Shown here piece by piece: positions 1-7,406 of a DNA stretch of 24,731 bases. This stretch comes from DATKSS01 sp049582065. Its GTDB lineage: Bacteria; Chloroflexota; Dormibacteria; Dormibacterales; Dormibacteraceae. The notes under the pieces were generated by a model that saw only the letters and a program-made list of their open reading frames with translations, had not been told where the DNA came from and did not search any database. The stretch is from positions 1 to 24,731 of the forward strand of contig JBAUTF010000030.1 of assembly GCA_049582065.1 (NCBI GenBank), read 5' to 3'. Every line of letters begins with the position of its first letter. Position 1 is the first letter of the stretch. A program made the position numbers and the translations under genes.

Positions 1-1
1 C

Positions 2-238
2 CGTCCGCGTGGTGGGTTCTTCATCTGGCTCAGCGGACCCGAATGGCTCGACACGGTCGACCTCGCCCGCACGGCCCGCGACGCCGGGGTGGCGTTCGTC
101 CCCGGGCGACCGTTCCACCCGCACGGAGACGGTACCAACAAGCTGCGTCTTGCCTACAGCCTGGCCAGCGAGGACGACATTGACGAGGGTGTCGCGCGCC
201 TGGGGAAACTGATCACATCAGCACTGGAGAACCGATGA
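2..238 (+). CDS. PLP-dependent class I/II aminotransferase, C-terminal end (partial)
   Basis: Only the last 78 residues are in the window; the gene enters from the left edge. The reading frame contains GGFFIWL near the edge, then a stretch ending VAFVPGRPFHPHGDGTN and LRLAYS. This is the C-terminal small-domain pattern of fold-type I aminotransferases of the LysN/2-aminoadipate and MocR-like group, in which GGFFxW and LRLxYS are usual. Members transfer an amino group from an amino acid to a 2-oxo acid in the cytosol; the substrate cannot be read from this fragment. The stop codon TGA (236-238) overlaps the ATG of the cupin gene as ATGA, so the two are translationally coupled. Family assignment is good; specificity is unknown. 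Confidence 0.8.
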   Translation, partial: RPRGGFFIWLSGPEWLDTVDLARTARDAGVAFVPGRPFHPHGDGTNKLRLAYSLASEDDIDEGVARLGKLITSALENR

Positions 239-657
239 CAGACTCCGCGCACCACTTCAGCACAGAGGCGGCGGGTACGTCGACCGCACCGGGCCGCTAT
301 GTCGACGTCAACGCCATCAGCTCCATCGAGCTCGTCCCAGGCCTCATCTTCCGGCCGGTGCTCGGCGAGCGCACCATGCTCAACTTCGTGTCCTTCGCGC
401 CGCATACAGAGGCGCCGATGCACGTGCACGAGGAGGAGCAGATCGTTCTCGTGATTGAGGGTGAGTTCGAGTTCGACATCGATGGCGATGTGCGCACCAT
501 GCGGGCAGGCGACGTCGCAGTCATCCCCAGTTGGGTGCGCCATGGGGCGCGGACGCGCGGCGCGGCGTGCCGCGAGGTCGACGTGTTCAACCCGCCACGG
601 CGTTCGCTCCTCGAGCTTGCGCGCAGTCAGGCATCGCCTCCAGGTGGAGGCGGGTAG
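235..657 (+). CDS. Small single-domain cupin protein
   Basis: A protein of 140 residues. The cupin motif 1 pattern is visible as HxH followed by E (HVHEEEQ, about residues 63-69) and then a Gly-rich turn (IEGEFEFDIDG). Motif 2 appears as AGDVAVIPSWVRHGA (about residues 91-105). The HxH, Glu and final His would be the metal ligands. Such proteins are small metal-dependent dioxygenases, isomerases or sugar/amino-acid binding proteins. The start is ATG 235, overlapping the stop of the upstream aminotransferase gene, and its stop TAG is followed at once by the TTG of the SDR gene. This tight packing suggests a shared pathway. The C-terminus ends in a Pro/Gly tail. The substrate is unknown. Confidence 0.82.
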   Translation: MTDSAHHFSTEAAGTSTAPGRYVDVNAISSIELVPGLIFRPVLGERTMLNFVSFAPHTEAPMHVHEEEQIVLVIEGEFEFDIDGDVRTMRAGDVAVIPSWVRHGARTRGAACREVDVFNPPRRSLLELARSQASPPGGGG

Positions 658-1440
658 TTGGAGCTCAATCTCAGTGGCCGGCGAGCGCTCATCACCGGGG
701 GATCGAAGGGCATCGGGATGGCAATCGCGGAGGAACTCGTCTCGGAGGGTGTCCACGTGGCAATCTGCGCGCGCCACCCGGACGAGCTTGAAGCGGCGGC
801 CGAGAAGCTGCGCCGCTCTGGGGGCAGGGTGTACGCGCAGGTCACCGACGTCACCGACGCCGCGCAGATCACCGACCTTGTCGCGCGCTCGGTCGAGACG
901 CTCGGCGGGCTGGACATCCTCGTCAACAACGCGGGTGCGGCTCATCCCGGCAACTTCGAGTCGCTGACCGACGAAGACTGGCGGGCGGACCTGGACGTCA
1001 AGCTCTTCTCACAGATCCGCTGTACGCGGGCGGCGCTCGAACACCTGCGGCGCAGCAAAACGGCACGTATCATCAACATCAATTCGGTGTATGCGCGCTA
1101 TCCCGATCCTACGTTCTTCGCAACCACGGTGAACCGCGCAGCGTGTCTCAACTTCACCAAGGCGCTGGCCTGCGAGCTGGGACCTGAGGGCATTCTGGTC
1201 AACAGTGTCAACATCGGTTTCGTGGTCACGCCACAATGGCAGCGCATCAAGGCGCGCCGAGCGCCTGACACGACTGACGAGGACTTCTTCGCCGGCCTCG
1301 CACGGGACGAGGTCCCACTCGGCCGCTTCGGAGCCGTCGAGGAGGTGAGCGGCCTTGTGGCGTTCCTCTCGAGCGACCGGGCGAGCTACATCACCGGTAC
1401 CTCGATGGATGTGGCTGGTGGGATGGGCAAATACGTCTGA
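658..1440 (+). CDS. SDR-fold protein lacking the catalytic Tyr and Lys
   Basis: A protein of 260 residues, the usual length for a classical short-chain dehydrogenase/reductase. The Rossmann motif TGGSKGIG is at residues 13-20, NNAG at 90-93 and the catalytic-type Ser at 143. Thirteen residues after that Ser the family normally has Tyr, then Lys four residues later. Here those positions are Thr156 and Arg160 (TTVNR), although the following helix (AACLNFTKALA) aligns cleanly. The cofactor site therefore looks intact, while classical Tyr/Lys proton relay chemistry is missing. It starts with TTG 658, directly after the cupin stop, with no gap. It may be a non-canonical dehydrogenase, a lyase or epimerase-like enzyme, or a binding protein. 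Fold call is firm; reaction unknown. Confidence 0.88.
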   Translation: MELNLSGRRALITGGSKGIGMAIAEELVSEGVHVAICARHPDELEAAAEKLRRSGGRVYAQVTDVTDAAQITDLVARSVETLGGLDILVNNAGAAHPGNFESLTDEDWRADLDVKLFSQIRCTRAALEHLRRSKTARIININSVYARYPDPTFFATTVNRAACLNFTKALACELGPEGILVNSVNIGFVVTPQWQRIKARRAPDTTDEDFFAGLARDEVPLGRFGAVEEVSGLVAFLSSDRASYITGTSMDVAGGMGKYV

Positions 1441-2246
1441 TGTGCCGGCTTCTCGGATGGGCGGCTCGACGACCTTGTACCGTCGCCGATGCCCTGGGCG
1501 GCGCTGAGCTTGCCGCTTTCACCTCCCTCTCCCGCCAGCACGCCGACGGGTGGGGTATGGCGTGGTGGCCGCGCGGCGCGTCGAGCGTCGACCCGCCACG
1601 GGTGGAGCGGTCGACAACCTGCGCTGCCGATGACGATCGCTTCGCCGAGCTGACCAGATCCGTGCCGGCCGACGCCGGCATCGTGCACCTGCGATGGGCC
1701 ACGCCGGGACTTCCCATCATCGCGGCCAACACGCATCCTTTCGTGCACAAGTCGATGGCGTTCGCTCACAACGGCGCCATCCACCCGCTCGACCGCATCG
1801 GCGAGTTGGTTTCGCCGGGCTGGACCTCGCAGCTCGCGGGCACGACGGACAGTGAGCGCTACTTCGTCTCGATCGTGGCGCGCGTCAGCGAGGGGGAGAT
1901 GCTGCCGCAGGCGGTTGGCGCGGTGGTACGCCGCATCTTCGAGGGCTTCAGTCCCACCAGCCTGAACGCGATGCTGCTGACCCCCGACGCTCTGTACGTG
2001 ATCAGCGCGTACGATCGCTCTCGGGTCCCGATGATGCGCACGTCCTCGGGAGGCGCAAGCTCGTCAATGGAACCGGATACGACCTTCTACGACCTCGCCT
2101 ACCGCGCCGATGCGAACTCGGTAGTGGTGGCATCATCGGGGTTTCCCCAGCCGGAGGCTGAGGGATGGCAGCGGCTGGCCAACATGACCCTCCTGCGTAT
2201 CGATCGCGGAACCCTGGTCACGTCGACTGTGACGCTCACAAACTGA
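1440..2246 (+). CDS. Class II glutamine amidotransferase (EgtC/YafJ-type)
   Basis: A protein of 268 residues opening with MCRLLGW, which places Cys2 as the N-terminal nucleophile after Met removal. Further family motifs are HADGWG (35-40), HLRWATPG (83-90) for glutamine binding, NTHPF (97-101), HNGAI (110-114, oxyanion hole) and GTTDSER (134-140). These are the marks of the single-domain Ntn-hydrolase family that includes EgtC (gamma-glutamyl cleavage in ergothioneine synthesis) and DUF4115-free YafJ proteins. No EgtB or EgtD is nearby, so the EgtC role is not supported. The ATG (1440) shares one base with the SDR stop TGA. It is the last gene of the coupled aminotransferase-cupin-SDR cluster. 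It could hydrolyse a gamma-glutamyl or other amide bond in that pathway. Confidence 0.85.
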   Translation: MCRLLGWAARRPCTVADALGGAELAAFTSLSRQHADGWGMAWWPRGASSVDPPRVERSTTCAADDDRFAELTRSVPADAGIVHLRWATPGLPIIAANTHPFVHKSMAFAHNGAIHPLDRIGELVSPGWTSQLAGTTDSERYFVSIVARVSEGEMLPQAVGAVVRRIFEGFSPTSLNAMLLTPDALYVISAYDRSRVPMMRTSSGGASSSMEPDTTFYDLAYRADANSVVVASSGFPQPEAEGWQRLANMTLLRIDRGTLVTSTVTLTN

Positions 2247-2299
2247 CCAAGAATCCGACTCCAGTAAAGTCAGGACATCCCACCGGACATCACGTGACC

Positions 2300-2319
2300 T
2301 CCATCAGCGTACTGGTGGA
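2300..2319. terminator. Possible bidirectional terminator between convergent genes
   Basis: An 8-bp stem with one G-U pair and a 4-base loop (left arm TCCATCAG, right arm CTGGTGGA) lies in the 106-bp gap between two genes that point at each other. There is no T-run on either side, so this is a weak candidate placed mainly by context. Confidence 0.3.
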
Positions 2320-2352
2320 CAAGGGCCGCCATGAGCGTGTTGACGGTGATGC

Positions 2353-3030
2353 TCAGACCCGAGCCCGACCGCGGGGGAGCCTTGCCAACCGCGGATTGAT
2401 CAGGTCGAGGTTGAGGCTCTCGGGGTCGTACTTGCCGGCCCACCGCTTCAGGTCCAGGTGCTCGGGATGGCTGGGATCGCGAAGCGCATCAATCAGCTGT
2501 TCGTAACCGGGGACTCCGCCGCAATCCTCGGGCGGCGCCGCCCGCTCACCAGCCAAGCAGACGGGTATGACGGGATTCTCCGCAGCACTTATGTCTTCCA
2601 CCACCAGGTCGTGCTCCCAACTGTCACCGAAGTCGTACACATACACGAAGCGGTCCCCAGGTTCGTGAGCCAGCTGGTACAGGCGCGCGCTCCGCTCGTC
2701 AATATGAGGAGGCGGGTAGTCCTCGTCGGGAACTCCGAAGCTCACGGTGCCAACCTTGAACTCGTGAAGGTGATAGTCCTTCCAGTCGAAGATGACCTGC
2801 AGGATGCGGTGGAGGAGCGGCAGCGGTGTCGTGTCAGCCACGACCACCCGACGCCAGATCCGCGGCTCGATCTCCGCCAACTCCACGAGCAGTTGATACG
2901 CGCGCTGGCCGGCCCAGCCTCGCTTCTCGAATTCGCTCTGCCACTCAATCGAGTTCGACGGCGCATGTCGTCCAAACGTCTCTGGATCGTGGGCCTGAGT
3001 CCGTCCTGACTCGGCGTGTGTGGGATTCAC
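2353..3030 (-). CDS. Plasmid pRiA4b ORF-3 family protein
   Basis: The protein is 225 residues from GTG 3030. The body matches the pRiA4b ORF-3-like family: YQLLVELAEIEPRIWRRV, then LHRILQVIFDWKDYHLHEF, then FVYVYDFGDSWEHDL, and a C-terminal part with EDCGGVPGY and DLINPRLARL. The family is widespread in bacteria and on mobile elements, and its function is not established. I prefer GTG 3030 over ATG 3057. The GTG overlaps the stop of the upstream gene as GTGA and has GGGAG about five bases before it, whereas the ATG has no clear ribosome site and would overlap the upstream gene by 31 bases. It is translationally coupled to that small gene. Confidence 0.85.
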   Translation of the reverse strand: MNPTHAESGRTQAHDPETFGRHAPSNSIEWQSEFEKRGWAGQRAYQLLVELAEIEPRIWRRVVVADTTPLPLLHRILQVIFDWKDYHLHEFKVGTVSFGVPDEDYPPPHIDERSARLYQLAHEPGDRFVYVYDFGDSWEHDLVVEDISAAENPVIPVCLAGERAAPPEDCGGVPGYEQLIDALRDPSHPEHLDLKRWAGKYDPESLNLDLINPRLARLPRGRARV

Positions 3031-3341
3031 GAGCGCTCCCGACGCCCCGCCGCCCACCAGTCGGGCTCGTTGCCATCTCGCTGCATCTGCAAGAGCACAG
3101 AGGCGGTCCTCTGAACCTGGCTTCCTTTCGGGTCACAGAATTTCCACAGCTCGCGGGCGGCGAGCGTGTACTGATGAATGATCTCGTCGACGTCGAATGC
3201 CGTTATTTCGCCGGCGTCGTAACGTGCCAGACCGGCACGGACATGCTCGACAAGGTCGGCAAGCTTGGCTTCGTGATAGACGCCAACGAACGCTCGATCG
3301 GCGCGCCGCTTCGACTTGCTGTCCGGCCGTTCCGCAGGCAT
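3027..3341 (-). CDS. Small conserved hypothetical protein upstream of pRiA4b ORF-3 protein
   Basis: A protein of 104 residues, charged and mostly helical by appearance. A Lys/Arg-rich N-terminus (about residues 8-16) is followed by VYHEAKLADLVEHV, a DAGEITAFDVDEIIHQYTLAARELWKFC segment and a C-terminal part ending WWAAGRRERS. I recognise the type from actinobacterial genomes as a conserved small protein, but know no function. No Shine-Dalgarno is visible before ATG 3341 (a run of C precedes it), so the message may be leaderless or the start may lie a little downstream. It forms a GTGA-overlapping pair with the pRiA4b ORF-3 gene, which suggests a joint role. Confidence 0.65.
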   Translation of the reverse strand: MPAERPDSKSKRRADRAFVGVYHEAKLADLVEHVRAGLARYDAGEITAFDVDEIIHQYTLAARELWKFCDPKGSQVQRTASVLLQMQRDGNEPDWWAAGRRERS

Positions 3342-3410
3342 GGGGGAATGCTATGGCACCCGAGACCCGGGACATGCGATGAGCGAGCGCCGTCGTGATG
3401 CTTCTCATAG

Positions 3411-3782
3411 GTGCGAAAAGAAGCACCTTCAAAGCGCGCTATCACAAAGTCGGTCCGGCTCACGCCCGCCGAAGTGCAGCAGTGGGCTGAATTCACGGAG
3501 TTCACCGGGGAGACCGAGGCGACTGCTATGAAGCGTGCCCTGCGACGCGGCCTTCAGGCGGAGCGATTGGATCAGGCTTTTCTGGCGATGCATCGAGGTG
3601 CCTCGACGGCTGAGGCTGCTCAGATTGCCGGACTACCCCGGGCGGTGTTCATCGAGGAATGTCTCGACCACCAGGTGGCCCTCGACGAACCCGACGACGA
3701 CTGGCTCAGCGGTCTCGGGCATGCTGCGACGGAGCTTGGTGCGAACCTGCCGCGGCTGGACGGCCATGGCCAGAGCGCGTGA
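3411..3782 (+). CDS. Antitoxin with RHH-like N-terminus and UPF0175-like C-terminus
   Basis: A protein of 123 residues. Residues 12-45 (SVRLTPAEVQQWAEF..., GETEATAMKRALRRGL) have the strand-helix-helix look of a ribbon-helix-helix DNA-binding domain. Residues 56-92 (LAMHRGASTAEAAQIAGLPRAVFIEECL) resemble the C-terminal part of UPF0175-type antitoxins that bind a PIN toxin. GTG 3411 is the first possible start because a TAG stop directly precedes it in frame. No strong ribosome site is seen. The stop overlaps the PIN gene start as GTGA. It should bind its own promoter in the 69-bp divergent gap and neutralise the downstream nuclease. Function is inferred from family and context. Confidence 0.75.
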   Translation: MRKEAPSKRAITKSVRLTPAEVQQWAEFTEFTGETEATAMKRALRRGLQAERLDQAFLAMHRGASTAEAAQIAGLPRAVFIEECLDHQVALDEPDDDWLSGLGHAATELGANLPRLDGHGQSA

Positions 3783-4300
3783 CCGATGGGACCCATCACG
3801 ATGCGGCCGTCGATACCTCGTTCTGGCCCATCGCCGTTCGCATTGGGTTCGTCAGGCTCCTACTCGAGGAGTTCCGGGTGGCGGTGCCGGCAGCGGTGCG
3901 AGCCGAGATCCTTCACGAAGATCCGCGCCGGCCTCGGACACGATTCGATTATCAGGACGTCTTCCTCGAGATCGAGCACGAGCTCGTTCGTCTTCCTAAA
4001 CCGGAACCCCGTCCCATCGCCGGGCTCGATCCGGGGGAGGCATCGGTCATTGCGTGTGCGCGAGCAGTCGGAGCAATCGCGCTCATCAACGAGCGCCGGG
4101 GCAAGCGAGTTGCGGGCGCACTTGGTGTCATCGCCATCGACGTCGCACAGGCGGTCGTTCTGGTGGCGGCAGTTGGTCGCCTCGATGTCCCCACTGCTCG
4201 CCAGCTTCTCTCGAGGATTCGGAAGTTGAGTTCCACGCCGCGCGAACCGCTGACCGAGGCTGAGCAGCTCTTGGATGCAAAGGAGCGTCGGGAGAGTTAA
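3779..4300 (+). CDS. PIN-domain ribonuclease toxin (DUF3368-like)
   Basis: The protein is 173 residues from GTG 3779. PIN motifs in order are AVDTS (Asp12), the PAAVRAEI segment (Glu43), DPGEASVIACA (Glu87) and INERRGKRVAGALGV (Asn104-Glu105). PIN proteins cleave RNA using a cluster of acidic residues and Mg2+. The third acidic position, commonly Asp in LLDERRAR-type motifs, reads Asn-Glu here, so the adjacent Glu may substitute or activity may be reduced. The frame is open upstream to 3659, but GTG 3779 overlaps the antitoxin stop as GTGA, which is the usual arrangement and avoids a 120-base overlap. It is the toxin of a type II toxin-antitoxin pair by family and position. Confidence 0.78.
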   Translation: MTDGTHHDAAVDTSFWPIAVRIGFVRLLLEEFRVAVPAAVRAEILHEDPRRPRTRFDYQDVFLEIEHELVRLPKPEPRPIAGLDPGEASVIACARAVGAIALINERRGKRVAGALGVIAIDVAQAVVLVAAVGRLDVPTARQLLSRIRKLSSTPREPLTEAEQLLDAKERRES

Positions 4301-4702
4301 CCACTTGGGACGGTCGTTGTCAGCGAACCCAACCTGAATCCGAGGTCACCAGGTTCCATGCTCGTCGACCCGAGTCACGTCCATCGGCCTATGCTGGTGG
4401 TCGGGGCCGGGCGAAGTAAAGGCAAGTACATCCCTCCTCAACCCTGAAGAGACGCCTACGACAGGGCGTCCACAGGGCTTTGGCCCGGCCCCTACTGCCA
4501 TCTCCGTGCGGCGGTTCAACATGGTGGTAATCCGGCGCCTGCAACTCCTCGCGGCACCTGCTGACCCACCGTGCTCGATGAACGCCGGCACCGCGAGCCA
4601 CAGCTTGACCACGTCGGTGAGGCGGCGCACCATGGGCTGGACCGCACCGAAGCCAGCGCGGACGTGGTTCTGGCGCTCGCGTCAAGAGTGGGAATGGTCG
4701 AG
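4301..4702. other. Intergenic stretch with no supported gene
   Basis: About 400 bases between the PIN toxin and the next gene. Open frames exist on both strands but are composed of Arg/Pro/Ser-rich shadow sequence and match no family I recognise. A weak 6-bp inverted repeat (AACCTG/CAGGTT, 4331-4355) follows the toxin gene and may act as its terminator. The frame of the downstream gene is open back to an ATG at 4571, but those 44 residues do not look conserved. Confidence 0.5.
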
Positions 4703-4990
4703 ATGACCCAGCAGTACATCATCGGGGAGCTGACGATCCGGCTGATGCAGCTGCAGGCCAGCGCACCGAGCACCGAATCTGCGGGTGAGTTCGCACGGCT
4801 GCGGCTCCAAACGGAAGCCGCGTCTTTTGAATCTCTGCCCTCCATGGCCATGCATGCCCTCGAGCTGGTGCGCAGTCTCTGCCGAGACTCCCTGGCCAGG
4901 GGAGACCTCAAGTCGCTGACCAACCAGGCCACCATGGCTGCCGACCTGCGGGAGTTCGCGGTCTCTGCAAGCCTGCTTTCGGAAGGCTAG
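4703..4990 (+). CDS. Small conserved hypothetical protein
   Basis: The protein is 95 residues from ATG 4703, opening MTQQYIIGELTIRLMQLQ. The sequence is helix-rich, with evenly spaced Leu/Met/Ala and few Pro residues (LRLQTEAASFESLPSMAMHALELVRSLC, then DLREFAVSASLL). It reads like a small soluble helical protein seen in actinobacterial genomes; no function is known to me. In-frame alternatives are GTG 4688, ATG 4694 (with GTGGGA just before it) and ATG 4571. The last would add a poorly conserved-looking N-terminus. It lies 61 bases before the acyl-CoA ligase on the same strand and could share its transcript. Confidence 0.55.
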   Translation: MTQQYIIGELTIRLMQLQASAPSTESAGEFARLRLQTEAASFESLPSMAMHALELVRSLCRDSLARGDLKSLTNQATMAADLREFAVSASLLSEG

Positions 4991-5051
4991 AGTGGACGTG
5001 TACACCTGGGATGGAGCTCTGCGAGTCAAGCGGTAAGTCGGAGGTCGGCCA

Positions 5052-7160
5052 ATGGCAGTGGAAGTGCAGGTCACGGAAGCCCAGATCGCGGTTCACTGGC
5101 GCGAGGAGGACTATTTCGCCCCGTCGCCGAAGTTCATCGGGCAGGCGAATGCGAGTGACCCGAGCATCCGCGAAAGATTCCGCGAGGAGAACTTCCCGGA
5201 ATGTTTCAAGGAGTATGCGGACCTGCTCACCTGGGACAAGTATTGGCACACGACCCTGGACACGAGCAATCCGCCGTTTTGGAAGTGGTTCGTCGGTGGC
5301 CGGCTCAACGCGAGCGTCAACTGTGTCGATCGTCACCTTGCGAAGTCCCGCAACAAGGCCGCTCTCATCTGGGTGCCAGAGCCGGAGGCAGAGGACACCA
5401 AGGTCATCACCTACCAGGAGCTCTATCAACGGATCAACGAGTTCGCTGCTCTCCTGCGCGGTTTCGGCGGTGTCAAGGTCGGTGACCGCGTCACGTTTCA
5501 TATGCCGATGGTTCCCGATCTGCCGGTTTCGATGCTCGCCTGCGCCCGCCTCGGCGTCATCCACAACCAGGTGTTCGGCGGATTCAGCGGGACGGCTTGT
5601 GGAGGCCGTATGGCCGACTCTGGGAGCACCATCCTGGTGACCATGGATGGGTATTACCGCAACGGCGAACTCATCGACCATAAGGCCAAAGCCGATGAAG
5701 CGATCGCCGTTGCTCGCGAGCAGGGGATCGAGGTCGAAAAGGTGCTGGTGTGGCGACGCCACCCCGGTCAGTACAGCTCCAAGACTCCGATGGTCGAGGG
5801 GCGCGACTTCTTTGTTGACGATCTGTTGAAGGACTACGCGGGCAAGATGGTCGAGCCGGTGTCGATGCCGGCCGAAGCGCCGCTGTTCATGATGTACACG
5901 AGCGGTACGACCGGACGTCCGAAGGGCTGTGTGCACAGCACGGGCGGCTACCTCGCCTACGTTGCTGGCACGTCAAAGTTCTACCAGGACATCCATCCCG
6001 AAGATACGTACTGGTGTTTTGCTGACATCGGCTGGATCACCGGGCACTCCTACATTGTGTACGGCCCGCTGTCGCTCGGAACGACGAGCGTGATGTACGA
6101 GGGCGTGCCACTGTATCCGGATGCGGGTCGGCCCTGGAGGATCGCCGAGCGCCTTGGCGTGAATATCTTCCACACCGCACCCACCACTATCCGGATGCTC
6201 CGCAAGTTCGGCCCGGATGAGCCAGCGAAGTACAACTACCACTTCAAGCACATGACGACGGTTGGCGAGCCCATCGAACCGGAGGTGTGGCGCTGGTATC
6301 ACCGGGTCGTGGGCAAAGGCGAAGCGGTCATCGTCGACACGTGGTGGCAGACAGAGAACGGCGGGTTCCTCGGCAGCACGCTTCCTGCGCTCGACCACAT
6401 GAAACCGGGCAGCTGCGGCCCGGGAGTCCTCGGCATCTATCCCGTGATCTATGACGAGGATCGCAACGTCATCGAGCCGGGCAGCGGGCGAGCAGGGAAC
6501 ATCTGCATCCGCAACCCGTGGCCGGGCATCTTCCAGACGATCTGGGGTCAACCCGAGCGGTTCGTGGATACCTACTTCAAGAAATACAACCGGGACCCGC
6601 AGAGCAAGGACTGGCATGACTGGCCCTACCTCGCGGGTGATGGCGCCGTCCAGGCACCGGATGGCTACATACGGATCCTTGGTCGTGTCGACGACGTGAT
6701 CAACGTGGCCGGACACCGACTGGGAACCAAGGAGCTTGAGTCGGCGTGCCTTATGGTCGATGAGATCGCCGAAGCTGCGGCGGTCCCGGTTATCGACGAT
6801 CTTCGCGGCCGCGCTGTGGAAATGTATGTGGCACTGAAGCCGGGTGTGCAACCGAGCGACGAGATCAAGAAGAAGATCGTCGAAGCGATCGACCGTGAGA
6901 TCGGGAAGATCGCGCGTCCGCAGAATGTGTGGATCGTTCCCGACATGCCCAAAACCAGGTCAGGAAAGATCATGCGGCGGGTGATCGCGTCGATTTCCAA
7001 CTTCACCGATATTGGGGATGTGACCACGCTGGCAAATCCCGAGATCGTGGAGAGTATCCGCCAGCAGGTCCACACCGAGAAGGTGGCCAAAGGCAACCAA
7101 CCCCGTGAGTTGTCCCCGCAAGAACTCGAGGAGATCAAGGCCTTTGGGAGCGTCGAATAA
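5052..7160 (+). CDS. acs: Acetyl-CoA synthetase-type ligase (AMP-forming)
   Basis: A protein of 702 residues, about 50 longer than typical Acs. It should activate a short-chain acid (acetate or propionate) with ATP and CoA through an acyl-adenylate in the cytosol. Motifs are YTSGTTGRPKG (282-292, ATP P-loop), ADIGWITGHSY (324-334), GEP (405-407), WWQTENGG (431-438), GD (529-530), GRVDDVINVAGHRLG (544-558, hinge) and KTRSGKIMRR (634-643) with catalytic Lys639, the site of regulatory acetylation in Acs. The double Trp that restricts acyl chain length in Acs is present, but the usual WWQTETGG reads ENGG. GGAGG lies about seven bases before ATG 5052. A stem-loop follows at 7275. The class is firm; the exact acid is inferred. 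Confidence 0.88.
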   Translation: MAVEVQVTEAQIAVHWREEDYFAPSPKFIGQANASDPSIRERFREENFPECFKEYADLLTWDKYWHTTLDTSNPPFWKWFVGGRLNASVNCVDRHLAKSRNKAALIWVPEPEAEDTKVITYQELYQRINEFAALLRGFGGVKVGDRVTFHMPMVPDLPVSMLACARLGVIHNQVFGGFSGTACGGRMADSGSTILVTMDGYYRNGELIDHKAKADEAIAVAREQGIEVEKVLVWRRHPGQYSSKTPMVEGRDFFVDDLLKDYAGKMVEPVSMPAEAPLFMMYTSGTTGRPKGCVHSTGGYLAYVAGTSKFYQDIHPEDTYWCFADIGWITGHSYIVYGPLSLGTTSVMYEGVPLYPDAGRPWRIAERLGVNIFHTAPTTIRMLRKFGPDEPAKYNYHFKHMTTVGEPIEPEVWRWYHRVVGKGEAVIVDTWWQTENGGFLGSTLPALDHMKPGSCGPGVLGIYPVIYDEDRNVIEPGSGRAGNICIRNPWPGIFQTIWGQPERFVDTYFKKYNRDPQSKDWHDWPYLAGDGAVQAPDGYIRILGRVDDVINVAGHRLGTKELESACLMVDEIAEAAAVPVIDDLRGRAVEMYVALKPGVQPSDEIKKKIVEAIDREIGKIARPQNVWIVPDMPKTRSGKIMRRVIASISNFTDIGDVTTLANPEIVESIRQQVHTEKVAKGNQPRELSPQELEEIKAFGSVE

Positions 7161-7274
7161 CACGAGGTCGCAGAAACTCCGGACCACACACTGATTGGCC
7201 AGCGAGACGAGTTCCTGGGGCGCGGCTTGCCGACACCTACGAAGTCAAGGAATTCGTCCCTGGCCGGGGGACGG

Positions 7275-7300
7275 CCGGTCCAAGGGCACACCTTGGCCGG
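7275..7300 (+). terminator. Candidate terminator stem-loop downstream of the ligase gene
   Basis: A 10-bp GC-rich stem (CCGGCCAAGG pairing, with a single bulged T at 7279) closes a 5-base loop. A second smaller hairpin (CGTCCC/GGGACG, 7255-7273) sits just upstream. No T-run follows, as is common in high-GC genomes. It lies between the plus-strand ligase and the minus-strand MerB-like gene. Confidence 0.42.
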
Positions 7301-7406
7301 TGATCTCACGCGGGTGTTCGTGGCTGCAACTCAGCGAGACGCTGATACGTCTGCAGCACTGACCCACCAGGCGCGGCCGTGCCTGCCAACTTCGAGGGGC
7401 TGAAAG

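Noticed and set aside
1440..2246. EgtC of ergothioneine synthesis
   Set aside because: The catalytic fold matches but no EgtB, EgtD or EgtA lies nearby, so only the amidotransferase family is claimed.
3659..3778. PIN toxin starting at 3659
   Set aside because: It would overlap the antitoxin by 124 bases with Arg-rich non-family sequence; GTG 3779 with a GTGA junction fits PIN proteins.
4998..5005. GTGTACAC palindrome before the ligase gene as an operator
   Set aside because: Only eight bases long and without a matching promoter or regulator; likely chance in this composition.
4908..6851. Long minus-strand open frames opposite the ligase gene (342 and 292 residues)
   Set aside because: They are antisense shadows of a GC-rich gene with clear family motifs on the plus strand, and have no recognisable domains of their own.
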